In this document: positions 44,772 through 57,091 of the stretch, piece after piece | Numbering within the stretch: the first letter of the stretch is position 1 | Layout of the letters: every line of letters begins with the position of its first letter | Assembly (NCBI RefSeq): GCF_007655135.1 | Contig: NW_022204314.1 | Coordinates: 1-64,000 of the forward strand | Origin: Punica granatum | Lineage: Eukaryota > Streptophyta > Magnoliopsida > Myrtales > Lythraceae | Reading direction: 5' to 3' | DNA length: 64,000 nt | Notes under the pieces: model-generated | The model's input: only the letters and a program-made list of their open reading frames with translations | The model's database searches: none | Told to the model about the DNA's origin: nothing | Position numbers and translations under genes: made by a program

Positions 44772-44972
44772 TAAAAAAATTCAATAAGAGTTTGTTCAAG
44801 CGGTCCGACACTCGTTTTCCTTAAAAAGTCTCGGATTCAAGTAGTGTAAATAGAAAAATCATAATTGGGTGAATTTTCCCCCTTTAGTGGGCTTGACCCT
44901 GCTCGAATTGGATTAGCCGAGACCTATTGGACTTTCGGATACCATGACATACGTACAAAAAGAAATAATGTA
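44772..44972 (+). mobile_element. tRNA-derived SINE
   Basis: Family blocks are present: GTTTGTTCAAGCGGTCCGAC, CTCGGATTCAAG, CCCCCTTTAGTGGGCTTGAC, GACCTATTGGACTTTCGG and an A-rich tail. Target duplication not clear. Confidence 0.7.
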
Positions 44973-45819
44973 GCAGATAATGTTATGGCTGCTTATTACA
45001 TAATCATATTTTAGAAGTTATCAAAGAATAGCAAGTGTAAAAAAATAAATGAAAATATTAGTATAAATATCATATAAAAAGCAAAACGATTGACAGAGTA
45101 TAATTTGCTCTTAGGTAAATTAAAACAATTAATAATGACTTATGAAAAGATATTTTGCATATTTAAAATTAGAAAAAGTCAAGAAATCATATTTTTCTAA
45201 CTCTTACATATTATGTAACAATTAAACGATGCATATTTAAATACATGACAACTCCTTTAAAGAAATGACTTTTCTTTGGCCTGCGAGCCGATTTTAGGGC
45301 ATGTAAGCCTAGTTTGTTTAGGCTTGCCCGCCTTGTAGTTTTTCAACTTGATCATGAAAAATAAAATATTGTGTCTGATAATGAATAGAAAACCAATATA
45401 AGAAACAAGAAAATTTTAAAAATATGGAATATAAGAATATATCTATAGATTTATATAAAAAGAATTTTTATCATTTTAATTAATTGACCTTTTATTAAAA
45501 TTCACTATAAAAATGTGGGGTAGAAAAATAAAAAATGAAGGTTGGGTGGATTAAATGTCAATTGGTACTTATATTTGAACTAAGAAGAAAATTTTACTTA
45601 TTGCAATTGCACTTCGAATCTATGCGAAATAGAGAGCATTCTCTTTTTCCGTTTGACTGTGATATTAAGTAAAAAATAATCACATGCATATACATTTTGA
45701 AATTAAAAATAATAATAATAATAATAAGTGATGGAAACTTAATGACATGATATATGGTCTATTGAAAAAGACATGCCCATTTTGATTGTATCAAAGAAGC
45801 ATATTACAAAGTTATATAT

Positions 45820-45842
45820 GTATATATATATATATATATATA
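45820..45842. repeat. (TA)n microsatellite
   Basis: TA dinucleotide run in AT-rich spacer. Confidence 0.8.
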
Positions 45843-46146
45843 TTTGATAAGTAAGGGTCATTTGATTTAAGAAGGATAAAAAAGGAAAAGTTTAAGTTTA
45901 TTGAAACTTTTGGAAATAAAAGAAATTGGTGATGATTGAATGATAAATGAAAAACTTGATGGACGGGGCAATCTAATGAAGTCATAGAGTAATTTTAATT
46001 TATTGTTTGTTATGTTTGTTATTGTTATTATAATATTATATTTATTATAAATAAAAAAAAAAGTCAAAATAATAAAGGCAGAATTTTGATAGGTTGACAC
46101 ATGTCCATAATATACAAAAGTTCTAGTTGTATTAGATTAGCTAGCT

Positions 46147-46290
46147 AGATAGATAGATAGTAGATAGACGACGACGATAATAATAATAATGACAATAATA
46201 AAAATAATAATAATAACAATATGATAATAGTAATAATAATAACAATGATGATGATGATGATGATGATAAAAATAAAAATAATAATTTTTG
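46147..46290. repeat. Compound microsatellite (GATA, TAA, GAT)
   Basis: GATA repeats are followed by AATAAT-type runs and a (GAT)n tract at 46243-46266. They create spurious Met- or Ile-rich open frames on both strands. Confidence 0.85.
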
Positions 46291-46358
46291 TATTGATATA
46301 CTCTGTGATTTCTGTGAGGAAGAAGAAAAATGCTAAAGCCACTTATTTGACTCCTAAT

Positions 46359-46436
46359 CGAATTTGGGAGAGGGCACTGATTGCACATGAATGCCACGAA
46401 ACGAATTTGGGAGAGCGCATAGATTGCACATGAATG
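46359..46436 (+). repeat. 43-bp-period tandem duplication
   Basis: CGAATTTGGGAGAG and ATTGCACATGAATG each occur twice, 43 bp apart. Confidence 0.75.
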
Positions 46437-47104
46437 TATTGGGCTGAGCCACAATGGACTATGGCCCATGATGTTTTGTGGAAACTAGATGCTTTTTTGT
46501 AAAGTAGTTTCATATTGCTTCATAATTAGGGAAACGCATTAATCATGTCTAAGAAAATAGAAATTTAAATAAAAAAGCACATGCAATCTCACTGTTCATA
46601 GTCGAACCTGAAATATGTCAGTTTTAGTCAACACAAGAGTATGTTTCGTTTATATGGTGAACCTTGACAAATCCTTCAGGCAGCACTATATAATAGGGGA
46701 AGTTTATTTGGTCGTCTTTAAGAGATCGGTTTCAATATATTTCAATAATTAGATCCACCTGTTATGATGAGATTAATAATAGGCAAAATCAATCCCAGTG
46801 GCCCACGAGAGATCATAATCTGTCTCAAAATGACGATAAATTTTTTGAAAATATCAATTCAAATATATAAAAATTGAAAAGCATAATCAAAAAGCGTCAC
46901 GACTCTCTCAAGATATCGAATGTAAAATCAAAGAATGGGATGCCCTTTACATCACTATTGGGGGTGGTGGTCCCTTCGTTATCCTTGCGACCGACTTTTG
47001 GTTGTGAGAGGAATATTGTTATGACGCAACACACCATCCCTTCTTCCTTTCCTCCTCTTCCCCTTTTACCTTCCTTTTCCCTCTCTTTCAAAACCTAAAT
47101 CTCT

Positions 47105-47297
47105 TACTGTACATTTGATTTCAGAATTAAAATAACTTTAATTTTGATTGTGGAAAATGACAAAATATTGTGTAGTGTAGTGTGTTAAAGTTAAAGTTAA
47201 AATTTTTAACTTGAAAATGTATATTTTTGTTATGTAGTGGATTGAGTTAAAGTTAAAGTTCAAATTTTTATAATTTTAACCTCGAAAAGAAACGGGC
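47105..47297. mobile_element. Tourist-like MITE, diverged copy
   Basis: It shares ATTTGATTTCAGAATTAAA, GTTAAAGTTAAAGTTAAAAT and the duplicated TGTAGTG block with 21472-21715. The ends are decayed (about AAACGGGCC on the right). Confidence 0.55.
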
Positions 47298-49179
47298 CAA
47301 AATATTCCCTTCTCTTTAAAGTGACGATTGCAGAAAAAGGGAATTAGTACGGTCAGAAATCAAGCGGTTTTGAATTTGATTTTTATTAATGAAATTTATC
47401 ATGCCCTTTGATTCCCATTTTTCTTTTCTTTTTTAAATACATTGATTCCCATTAGTAATCCAAAAAAAGGGAAAAAAATCATGATTACGAGTTCGTTCAA
47501 TTTTGTCCCACAACAAAGCACTTTGACTTATATTACAATCGCATACCCCTCCAATTTGCTAAATCAATAGTCTAATATTTCCCTAGTAGTAACATATCCT
47601 TCACCTTATTAAATTGACACGGATTAAAGTAAAATATGAGGACTGAATCAAACCATATATGTGCTTTGCTAGAACAGGGGAAAAAAAAACAAAGATATTG
47701 TTGATAATAAAATCAATAAATAATGAATAATTGCGTCATTGATTGTATATATACTTACAGGTGGTCAATCTTTAGAATCATCATTCAACCGTATATTCGT
47801 TTATACTGAAATTGACTAAAGAGGAAGAATTGTCGTGCTAAATTAATCCAGGAAAGAAGTATAACAAAAGAGTAAATTGAGGTTTTTAGGGAAACAATAG
47901 AAAAATTGTATAATGCTCTACACATCATTAGTATCTGCGTAATTAAAAATGATGAAGTTACAAAGAAAGAATATATATATACAAGTGAATATATATAGTA
48001 AAACAAGATTTTGTGAGAGAATCATAGTAAGACAACGAATCAATGAAGAAATGCCAATACAAATCTACTACCCCGTGATTATGCACCAATTAGGTGTTGG
48101 ATTTGGTCTATTGTGCTTCCAAGATACATTGCGCCCAAGAGCTTCATTTTTCTTTTTCCCTTTTATAACGGCCGAATTTAACGATGCTTTTTGAATAGTT
48201 TCTGAAGATAGGTGATAAAACTGAAAATTTTCGAAAATATCACCTGTTTTTATGCAATTTATTTATTTTGGAGTACTAAAACGCATGTGGAAGATTACAC
48301 ACATTGTTTGGAAAATGATTGAGAATATATCGAGAGTGAATCTAGTATGGGACACTAAATAATGTTTTATAGTGGGACATTAATTCTATCAATTAGATAT
48401 TTCAACATGAAGTCTTGGCCACTCATGATTTCCATATTTTACCCCTCAAATTGTATTCCTTCAATTATTCATTTAGCGGTTTTTGCCCACAATAATTTGT
48501 ACTCGTCCCTCATTCATCCGACACATGGCCCAATCACATCATCACACGTGTGCACACGCGAGACAAAATGTAATCAAGTAATGGGCAAAACCCGACCCTA
48601 ATTAATCGAACTAATACCGAACAAATAGTCTGATTTTTTACAAATCCGATTTGATCTTATTTACTCAACCGGTTTATTCGGTTTTTCATTGGTTCATTCT
48701 ATTGCTTTCAATTCCGATCACCATATTCAATCATCATCTAGCAATTGATACGAAGGTTTCAGCATTTCCGATCATCAAATTGTTTCCACAAAAAACCGGT
48801 TTTCACATTTCTTGGTACCTAGTTGAAAATTTTGTCCATCGAAATTGAAACTTCAACTCACTCATTAATTTCACGATGCTTTCAATGTGGAAACAGTCTC
48901 ATGCCGGACGTCCCGCCGTTGCGACGAGAAACGATGGCTAGTTCCTATCAACATGTTTTGCTTCACTTCATCAAACTACGCCATGGCTTAAGGCTTCCCG
49001 TACTATTCTTGGAGAGTTCGTCGAAGGTTAGCCATGTTGATCTTTCTCATTTTTTTTCCCGGCCTCCGATCATTTTTTCATTTTGGCAACGATAATTTCC
49101 CTATGTTATTTCCTGATATTGAGGGATATTTTGCATTTTTTTTGGTAAGTTTATATTTTCCAAGGATACTTTGTTCGTT

Positions 49180-50190
49180 AATTGAGTTAATTTTTCTTTC
49201 TTAAACCGTTTCGTATTATTGGTTCAAACTAATTGTCTTGTCTGTTAGAGCTCATTTGTGCTATAAATAGTCTTAGGAATATAAATTCTTTTAAGAGGGA
49301 AAACAAAAGTATCAATGAAGAAGACCCCGATAAAAAAACTAAGAAGTTCATATATTTATATATGGCATAAATCAATTTTATAATTCGCTTAAGCAAATCT
49401 ATTTAAAGGGATAACTGCGAGTAATTGTTAAAGACCTCGAGCAATAATGATTTTGGTCGATTGAATGACTTGCCAAGGCCGACCTTCATGTTACTATTCT
49501 TACTTATAGTATCAGTTGTTGATGAATGCAGCAATGACGACGACCATTTGATAGAAATAAATATTTGGAATATAGCTAACTTTTATTTTGTTTATTTATA
49601 TTGGCACAAGCTAATTATAATATCTACCATAGCTCATTTGTGCAATAAATAGTCTTAAGGATAAAAATTTCTTTAAGAGTAAAAATAAAAGCATCAACAA
49701 AGATGATCTTAATGAAAAACTAATAAGTTCATATATTTATATATTGGCCTAAACCAATTCTATAATCTGCTTAAGTAAATTTAACTAAAGGAATAACAAT
49801 GATTAATTGTTCAAGACTTCAAGCAATACTGATTTTGGTTGATTGAATTACTTGCCAAGGGTAGCGTTCATATTCTATTCTTGTTTATATTCTCAATTGT
49901 TAATGAATGTAGCAATGATGACGATCATCTGATAGAAACAAATATTTGGAACAAAATTAACTTTTATTTTGTTTCTTTATAATTGACTCAAGCTAATTGT
50001 CATGCCTGCCAGAGCTCATATATGCTATAAATAGCCTTAAGAATATAAGTTTCTTTAGGAGGAAAAATAAAAGCATCAGTAAAGAGGACTCTCATTAAAA
50101 ACTAATAAGTTTGTATATTTATATATTGGCCTTGGCCAATTCTGTAATTTGCTTCGGCAAATCAAACTAAAAGGATAATAGCGAGTTATT
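49180..50190 (+). repeat. Tandem repeat array, 382-bp period, about 2.6 copies
   Basis: AGAGCTCATTTGTGCTATAAATAG at 49247 recurs as TAGCTCATTTGTGCAATAAATAG (49630) and AGAGCTCATATATGCTATAAATAG (50011). AGCTCAT anchors sit at 49249, 49631 and 50013, a constant 382 bp; a second anchor (GTTCATATATTT, about 49346, 49727, 50109) gives the same period. The third copy stops near 50190. Units differ by about 15-25% by eye. Copies 1 and 3 keep a good plant TATA motif, CTATAAATAG. No coding sequence. The repeat could be satellite-like or the residue of a duplicated element. Confidence 0.85.
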
Positions 50191-52250
50191 TTACGATTAG
50201 AGGTAAATTGAGAGGTAAATGGAGATAAGAGGAATTGTGTTCTTCATATTTTTTTAACCTATTTTCCTAAATTTAATTTACTTTTTTAATTCCATAATTT
50301 TGGGATAGTGATCCCTATAAAAGCTAACATTCCAATTTTTAGAAAGTTAAATTAGGGAAGTTATTTTTTTCTCGAATTTTTTTTTCGAACAACTAAAAAG
50401 AAAAGGCAACTGTTTGTTCACCGAAAACTGCCATTGACGACGACGTTCATCATCTTTAAAATATTTCAACCTTATTGGAACAATCTCATTTTCTTTTCAC
50501 AATCTCGTTGCCATTTCATAAATTTGCGTTCCGCCATACTGTGTTCATCCAATTGCAAAACAAGACAACCACTAGCACGTAGGAGCATGGTCGGACATAA
50601 ATCGTTCATAAAACTTAATCATAAGTTGACTAAATTCATTCGTTTGATTCACTTGATTATGTATTGTTTCATTCGGTTGTAATTCTACAAATGAAAACCT
50701 AAGTCTGTCTTTCTATTTTTCGGCGATAATGGCTACCATTATCGAACGATGCTGCTTTAGAGAAATAACTAAATATTTAAACTGAGCCTACAAATTAGAC
50801 TGATAAATCCAAGCCAATTTAATTATGAACGGTTTTGTGTTAAACTAGTCTTCTTAAAAAACTGTTCGTTTAAAAAAAGATGGGTCAGGTTTGTCGTGGT
50901 GGTAGGAACAGTTAAAGGGTCGGGTAGTAATTATGACACGTGTTGGTATCTACATGCGACACATCATTCATACAACATATTTGATTGTTTTGAAATGTGA
51001 CACAATCATATTGTAACAAGATTTTAAAAACTATGAGTTAAAATGTAAATTTTAGTATTTTAAAGATGAAAAAAGTATATGTCCCATGGCCATGGTTGAA
51101 CTTTTTCATATATCCAATACTAACACATACGATATAGTATGTTTCCAATCATAGTTTGTTACGTAGAGTCAGAATATTTATTCTTTTGCATTTATTTGTT
51201 ATTTAATTGAAAATTGTACATGTTATCTTAATGCGTTAGTCCTATCTAATAACTTTCTTGCTTTTATTCTTTTGTTTCTACTCTCTCTTTGAAAAAGGTT
51301 AAGCACTTTTCATGGGAATATAAAAAGAACATGAATAATGGTGAAATATGTAAAAGCCTATCGCATAACAGCGATGTGATTATTTATGCTTCCAAATCAT
51401 TACATTAACCTTTTTATGTGGATAATTTTTTTCTATGTGCATCATTTGTTATTAAAAAATGTATAGATTTCAATTAATCTAAGTTTGAGTCAAATTTCCC
51501 CTTAAGAGCAAGATAATTTTTGGTTATTATATGAGATGAGACGAGACAAGATAAGAATCAAAAAATAATATTTTCTCTCGAAAACTCATTGGGTCAATAA
51601 GGGGTGTTCGGGTTCGGGTACTTCGTTTTTTTCATGATATCCAGACCTTACCCTGTAAAGAGCATGTTTCAAGATTTTGGAACCGAATCCTACTTGGAAC
51701 CTGTATTATACCGCAGGTTTCAAGTATCTTGTTAGAACCTGTAAATTCTTTTGTCTCGCTAAATAAAATCGAAAATATCTCATTCATAATCACTAATAAC
51801 GCAAAACAGAATGTTGATATAGATTTAGATTAATCCACAATACATCAACAACAAAAAGTAGTATGTCTCATCAATCCATTCACAAAACTAAATATCCGTA
51901 ATATGATCAGGTCTCATCGAGAACACATCGAGGTCGTCGAACCAAAACTGTCGACAATAAGTAATGCGAAACTTCTACCGAGAGAGAGACAAAGAGGAGA
52001 ATATGGTAAAGTAAAAGGGAAAAATATATTTATATAATTAGAGAAAATTATTATTGGATTCAGGTTGTGATTTCGGTTCGGGATAACCTATTTGTAGGAA
52101 TCGAAATCGGAATCGATTTTCACTGATTTTTTATTTTAATACCTGGATCCTATCATATTTTTAATATAAACTACTTGGATTCTAACCTAATAGGTATGTT
52201 CCGATCTGAGTCCGAGTATATTTGATATCCATGTGTACCAAAAAAAAATA
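50191..52250. other. Intergenic upstream of ADF6
   Basis: AT-rich, no gene seen. At 51600-52220 GGTTCGGGTAC, GGAACCTG and AATACCTGGATCC type words suggest an old inverted-repeat element, but I could not define its ends. Confidence 0.45.
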
Positions 52251-52345
52251 ATAATAGTCATTTTTCGTACGTCGGCGGCCACATTTTTCCCTTCTTTCCC
52301 TTCCATACGCTCCATCTTTGTCCTCTCCTTTCCTTCAACCTTCTC

Positions 52346-52366
52346 CTCTCTCTCTCTCTCTCTCTC
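52346..52366 (+). repeat. (CT)n tract in the ADF6 leader
   Basis: A CT run in a long pyrimidine-rich stretch (52280-52370), 42 bases before the ATG. Such Y-patches and CT repeats are frequent in plant core promoters and 5' leaders; a role here is inferred. Confidence 0.75.
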
Positions 52367-52407
52367 CATCCACTCTGCAGGTCTTGGTTACCGGAAGAGC
52401 AGCAGCC

Positions 52408-53942
52408 ATGTCTTTCCGAGGGGTAAGTGAAGCTTCTACCTCTGCTTGATTGCTTCCGTACCTTCTGAACCAGTAATTTGATCAATCGCCAGTTTCTTAG
52501 GTTGCTGTTGCAGTCTCAATTTCTGGTTTGATGCAACACTTGCCACTGCAAATTCCTTTGATCATGCCTTGGACTGTAAACCCTTAATGCTACTCACTTC
52601 GATGTCCTCTGAACTGTGATTAATTCTTCTGGTTACTCTTGAAATCTCCACTCATCCCCGATTTCAGCATTAAAACCTCTCTGGGTATTTTGGGAAGTTG
52701 TCCCGTTCATGCGATCGACCGGGAAAGGTCATCTAGAAAGTAGAAAGTTGGGATTTTGTTGCCCCTTTTTCTGATCTAATCGTTTTCCGGTGTGTCGAAG
52801 TCTTGTTTCGGTTCGATCGAGAATAAGTTAGGACTTGAGTGGAGCAATAACCTTGATAGCCGGACGGATCGCTTATATTGTCAGGCTAATGCTCAATCTG
52901 GGATGGGTGTGGCGGACCACTGCAAGAGCGCGTATCTGGAGCTGCAGAGGAAGAAGGTGCACCGCTACATAATCTTCAAAATCGACGAGAAGAAGAAAGA
53001 GGTCGTGGTGGAGAAGACCGGGGGTCCGGCTGAGAGCTACGAGGACTTTACCTCCTCTTTGCCCGAGAATGACTGCCGATATGCTGTCTACGACTTTGAT
53101 TTTGTTACCTCCGAGAACTGTAAGAAGAGCAAGATCTTCTTCATCGCGTGGTTAGCATCATTCCTGCTAATCTCTTGTTTCGCAATCTGTTTGAGCACTA
53201 CCTGATAATCACTTACAACACCCAATAGTTTGTTTCGCTTATCCGGGTATTCTACGACAAAAGATTGCTGCTTAATGACATCTGTGGCATTGCTCACAAG
53301 AAATTATCTATTAATTATCAATATGTCCTTATTATTGTGAGATTTATTGGGACATATCTTGAGCAGCCAAGACTTCAGCCCATCTTAATATAGTTGTAGA
53401 GACTGTCAGCATGGGGTCAACAGCTGCTCCACGACATTAACAAATGACCTTACTCTGACCAAATCCTAGCCTTTCTCCATTCGTATATCATTTGCCCCCT
53501 CTCTTTGCCCTTGTTGGAAGTTGATTTGAGCTGGTCATGATTGAGGTATTACTGTTATTTGCTTGCTAATCTATTCTCGTAGATCCTATGGATTTAATAT
53601 TTCCAGGCATTTATTGATCAAAGAAATTGATGTGTTCACTTGCTGGAAACCCATTATAAAGCACAAGAAATCTAGCTTCTTGGCCTCTCGCTTTTTGTTG
53701 TTTGTATGACAATTTCTCTGTTTAGCTTTTCCTGCTTTTAGTTCGTCTGATGTTGAAATTGCTGCTGAGTTCATTTTTGTATCTTCCTTAGGTCCCCGGC
53801 CGTGTCTCGAATTCGAGCCAAAATGCTGTATGCAACATCAAAGGACCGTTTCAGGAGGGAGCTTGAGGGGATCCACTATGAGATCCAGGCAACTGACCCT
53901 ACTGAGATGGACCTCGAAGTGCTCCAAGACCGTGCGCACTAG
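52408..53942 (+). CDS. ADF6: Actin-depolymerizing factor 6
   Basis: Three coding exons: 52408-52422 (15 nt), 52885-53150 (266 nt) and 53792-53942 (151 nt), with GT-AG introns of 462 and 641 bp; 143 residues. The protein begins MSFRG, then [14 protein letters not shown], as in the ADF6 clade, and lacks about four residues that the Arabidopsis protein has after MSFRG. One ADF-homology domain fills it: [41 protein letters not shown] (residue W split by intron 2), [21 protein letters not shown] and the C-terminal [12 protein letters not shown]. Ser10 is the likely equivalent of the regulatory Ser6 of other plant ADFs. Family role: binds G- and F-actin and severs or depolymerizes filaments in cytoplasm and nucleus. 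The tiny first exon is typical for the family and explains why the ATG is far from the domain. No stops or frameshifts. No partner gene nearby. Confidence 0.95.
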
Positions 53943-54786
53943 AAATGCACTTTGTGAAAGACTAAACATATGCTGATCAAGTGTAGTATCTCTCTCTATC
54001 CCTCTAGTTGAAGAAAAAAGATATGCTCTACATATCTCCGTAAATAATTGACCCACCTGCGAAGGCTGACTACGGTTCTTCCTGCTGAGAATGCCCTGGG
54101 TTTCAGGGAATATCAGCCCTTCCCGTGATGATGCTTCTCAGGTGGAATTTGATATGGCTTATTGTTGCTGAGTGATGAGAACTCGCATTGTATGTTATAA
54201 ATGTTATGAAATGGTGTTCCATCTATAGTGACTTTTAGTTTTTGATAGAGGTCTTCTCTTAGATTCATTTTTGGGCGATTTGATTGACTAGGATGCTTTG
54301 CATCTTCTGTGGCACGACATTCTGTGGGATCATTGAGCATCTTTGGATCTAGGCATTTTTGGGTATTAGTTTAGTTGGAAGGGTTTATTCTTCCCGGTAG
54401 GATGCTCAGAATTGAAAAATACCCTCAATGTAGCTGTTGCTTTGTGCAGGTTTACTGTTGTTTTCACATATCAAGCGAAAATGGGTCTTGCAAAAGATTC
54501 TTTTTGCAATAATCAGTTGTAGTTATTGATGGCTATGCCTTCCATGCAATTGATGGAGCGGATTAGTGATTGCCAGTATCATTTCGCTTTTCTTTTGGAT
54601 CCATCTCATGGTAGAATTTCCCATAGTCTTGTCCTATACCACCTGTTGCATGCTGAGATGTCCACTGATCGAATGGTCAACATCTTAGATCATGTCTATG
54701 CAACTTCAGCTACTGCAGTTATGTCTCGTATTATATTTTTGCCTTAGGTCAAGTCCAGGATGGGGTTAGTTCGACATGCCAATTTA

Positions 54787-54904
54787 TAAGGTATACCTTT
54801 CTCCATTTGCTTTTTGATAATTAAATGTTGCTAGCTGAACGTGTAAGGTATACATACCATTCTCCATTTGCTTTGTGATAATTAAATGTTACTAGTTGAA
54901 CATG
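54787..54904 (+). repeat. Tandem duplication, about 57-61 bp unit
   Basis: TAAGGTATAC, CTCCATTTGCTTT and GATAATTAAATGTT occur twice in order (units start at 54787 and 54844). Confidence 0.8.
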
Positions 54905-55779
54905 GTTGGTTCAAGCAACGGACCGTCTTTCTTGCAAGTCTTTAGCATTTTCATGCCTCGGAAGTCCATGAGAAGTTCGACTTCTCATTAGAGCCGATGA
55001 CTGTAAGTGAGAGCCCAACTGGAAGTTCCTTACTGTTCCTGAATTGATCTCAAAGCACCTTAATAATTCTGCAGATGCTTATCGATTTCTAATTCACAAG
55101 TAGTGGTTGAGCTAGGGCACAGAACGCCTGCTCCCTTGTTCAAGATCTGCTATTTCCGTATTAGTCATCTTGGACATTGCGTTTGAAAATTATGATTACG
55201 ATGAGGCCTCCTTTTCTAGACTGATGATGAGGAATCGGTATGGAGTGCATCACCATGCTGTATTACCGGCAAAATATATCGTGGCATCAACGCAGATCGA
55301 CTAGACACGAGGTTCCCCAAAGCTCCTTTTTCTAAGAAAGATCAGTATTTGTTATTGTTGACACCTGATTTCAAAATTTTCCAAAGTTTGTAGTAATTAA
55401 GACTCGATTACTGAATTTGAATAAAAAGCCCATTGTGATATTGGAACCAGTTGGTCTGTCCAGCCCGCCTTGTGAAACTATATAAGAGCCATTAAAGGGC
55501 CAATACGGTTTGAATGCCATTGGACACGTTATTTATTACCAAAAAAAAAAAAAAAAGAATTGCAGCACATGGAACTCATTGCACGCTTGTTTTCTCTCCA
55601 ATGCACTTGTAAAACAAGTCCATCAACAAATTAAATACCATCTGGAGGTGATGCCGATCTCTTCCATTTTCAAGACAGTTTTGTATTGTGTTAAGGAGGT
55701 CACATTCTATCCATTGTATTGTATTGTATATGATGCAGATTACACCTTCCCCAAATCTGAACTCGAATCCCGCTAGTTC

Positions 55780-55950
55780 CAACTTTGAGTAGGTTAGCTC
55801 ACCAATGGATAAAATTCTCCCAATCGCGAATTTCCTGAATTCAAAAGACTTGAACATGAGGAGAGTGAATTTTCTCCATTCATAATACTCGAATTTGAAA
55901 CTTAATTAAGAGAACATGTATCGAACCACTTGACACAACCCACGTTAGTA
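55780..55950 (-). mobile_element. tRNA-derived SINE (diverged)
   Basis: On the minus strand: TACTAACGTGGGTTGTGTCA, AGTGGTTCGATAC, TTAATTAAGTTTC, a B-box-like ATTCGAG and GGAGAAAATTCACTC. The 3' half is degraded. Confidence 0.6.
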
Positions 55951-57091
55951 ATTTTTTTTATTTAAATATAAAATAGTATTTCAATTGATCACCAATTTGA
56001 CTACTTTTTATTTGTAAAGCTAGATGTGTCATTTTTTTTCTTCGTTGAAGCGCAAGGTTACGCCAGCATATTGAGTGAAGAAACCTCACTTGGGTATTGA
56101 CTTGACTGTGACCAAGGTATGCTTTTAATGAACTTTGAACACAGCACTGCAAGTACGTCACTAAAAAAATTATCGAGGCTATTTAAGGTCTATTATATTG
56201 TGATCATGGTTTTTTAATTAAAAATATTAAAAATTCAAGTGAAGTTTAGCTGAAGAAATGTTAGATTTTATACATGATATTAATTCCTATAATTTTTTAG
56301 AAAATCTTAATTAAGATATCATAATTTCTACCATTTGTAAGTTTGTGGTTATGTCAATTGTAGTAGAGTTAGTTATCATTAAAACACTTTTTCTCCACGG
56401 TCAGCTTGTGCTTCTGGATCTTCTCCATAGCTTGGGTAATTCTTGTTCATCCTCATGTGCCCAAGCCGTGAAGAATAGAGAACAAAAAAGAACAGTTCAT
56501 TTGAGTGCTTGGACGAGCTCATGATCACCACATGGATTTATTTCTATGAAGTGAAGAAAGCATGTTTACATGATACGACACTTTTATCTGACTAGAAGTC
56601 TTTCTTGTTTACATTGATAAAGGAAAGATGCTACCAATCAAGGAATTTCCTTTCAACCAATATCAGAATAAACGAATACGGAAGGAAGTCCCTTTATATA
56701 TTGGGCAAAAAGTTCAGTTTTCTGATGCAATATCTTTGTTTTTGAGTCAGGCATAAACAAGTTTGCCCAGCTTTTTCGAATAACCAGAGTTATCAGAGTA
56801 AGTTACTCTAAGCTGTTGTTACATTGCCTTGGGCCAAGAATATTTGCAGGGCTACGTACCTGACCGCAGGCTCTGCAGACAAAATTCTCTCTACCTGATA
56901 TCTTCTTCTTAAATATCTGGTTCGATAAAGAAACAGAGATGAAGATCAGAGCCAACACGAAAACCTCATCCATGACTGGAGATTGTTGATTTGAAAGCTA
57001 CTTCTACCATAAATATGAAAAAGGAGTAGCTGAAGAATTGAAGACGAGTTATTTCTTCAAATTCATTCCATCACCCAATACATTTACTTAC

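Larger units (their letters stand above)
44973..49175. other. Intergenic, AT-rich with microsatellites
   Basis: No gene supported. It contains a TA run (45820-45842), GATA/TAA/GAT repeats (46147-46290), a 43-bp-period duplication (46359-46436) and a Tourist-like MITE relic (47105-47297). Open frames here follow the simple repeats or AT-rich DNA. Confidence 0.5.
53943..57091. other. ADF6 3' flank and intergenic DNA
   Basis: The ADF6 3' UTR must begin here, but I cannot fix a poly(A) site. A 57-61-bp tandem duplication lies at 54787-54904 and a SINE at 55780-55950. The 73-codon frame at 54526-54747 has no recognisable domain. An A run is at 55540-55556. Confidence 0.5.

Noticed and set aside
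46137..46469. Ile/His/Tyr-rich frames on both strands
   Set aside because: Products of GAT/TAA microsatellites.
51600..52220. Possible inverted-repeat transposon upstream of ADF6
   Set aside because: Similar words at both sides, but no consistent ends or target duplication.
54526..54747. 73-codon frame downstream of ADF6
   Set aside because: No recognisable domain; sits in the ADF6 3' flank.
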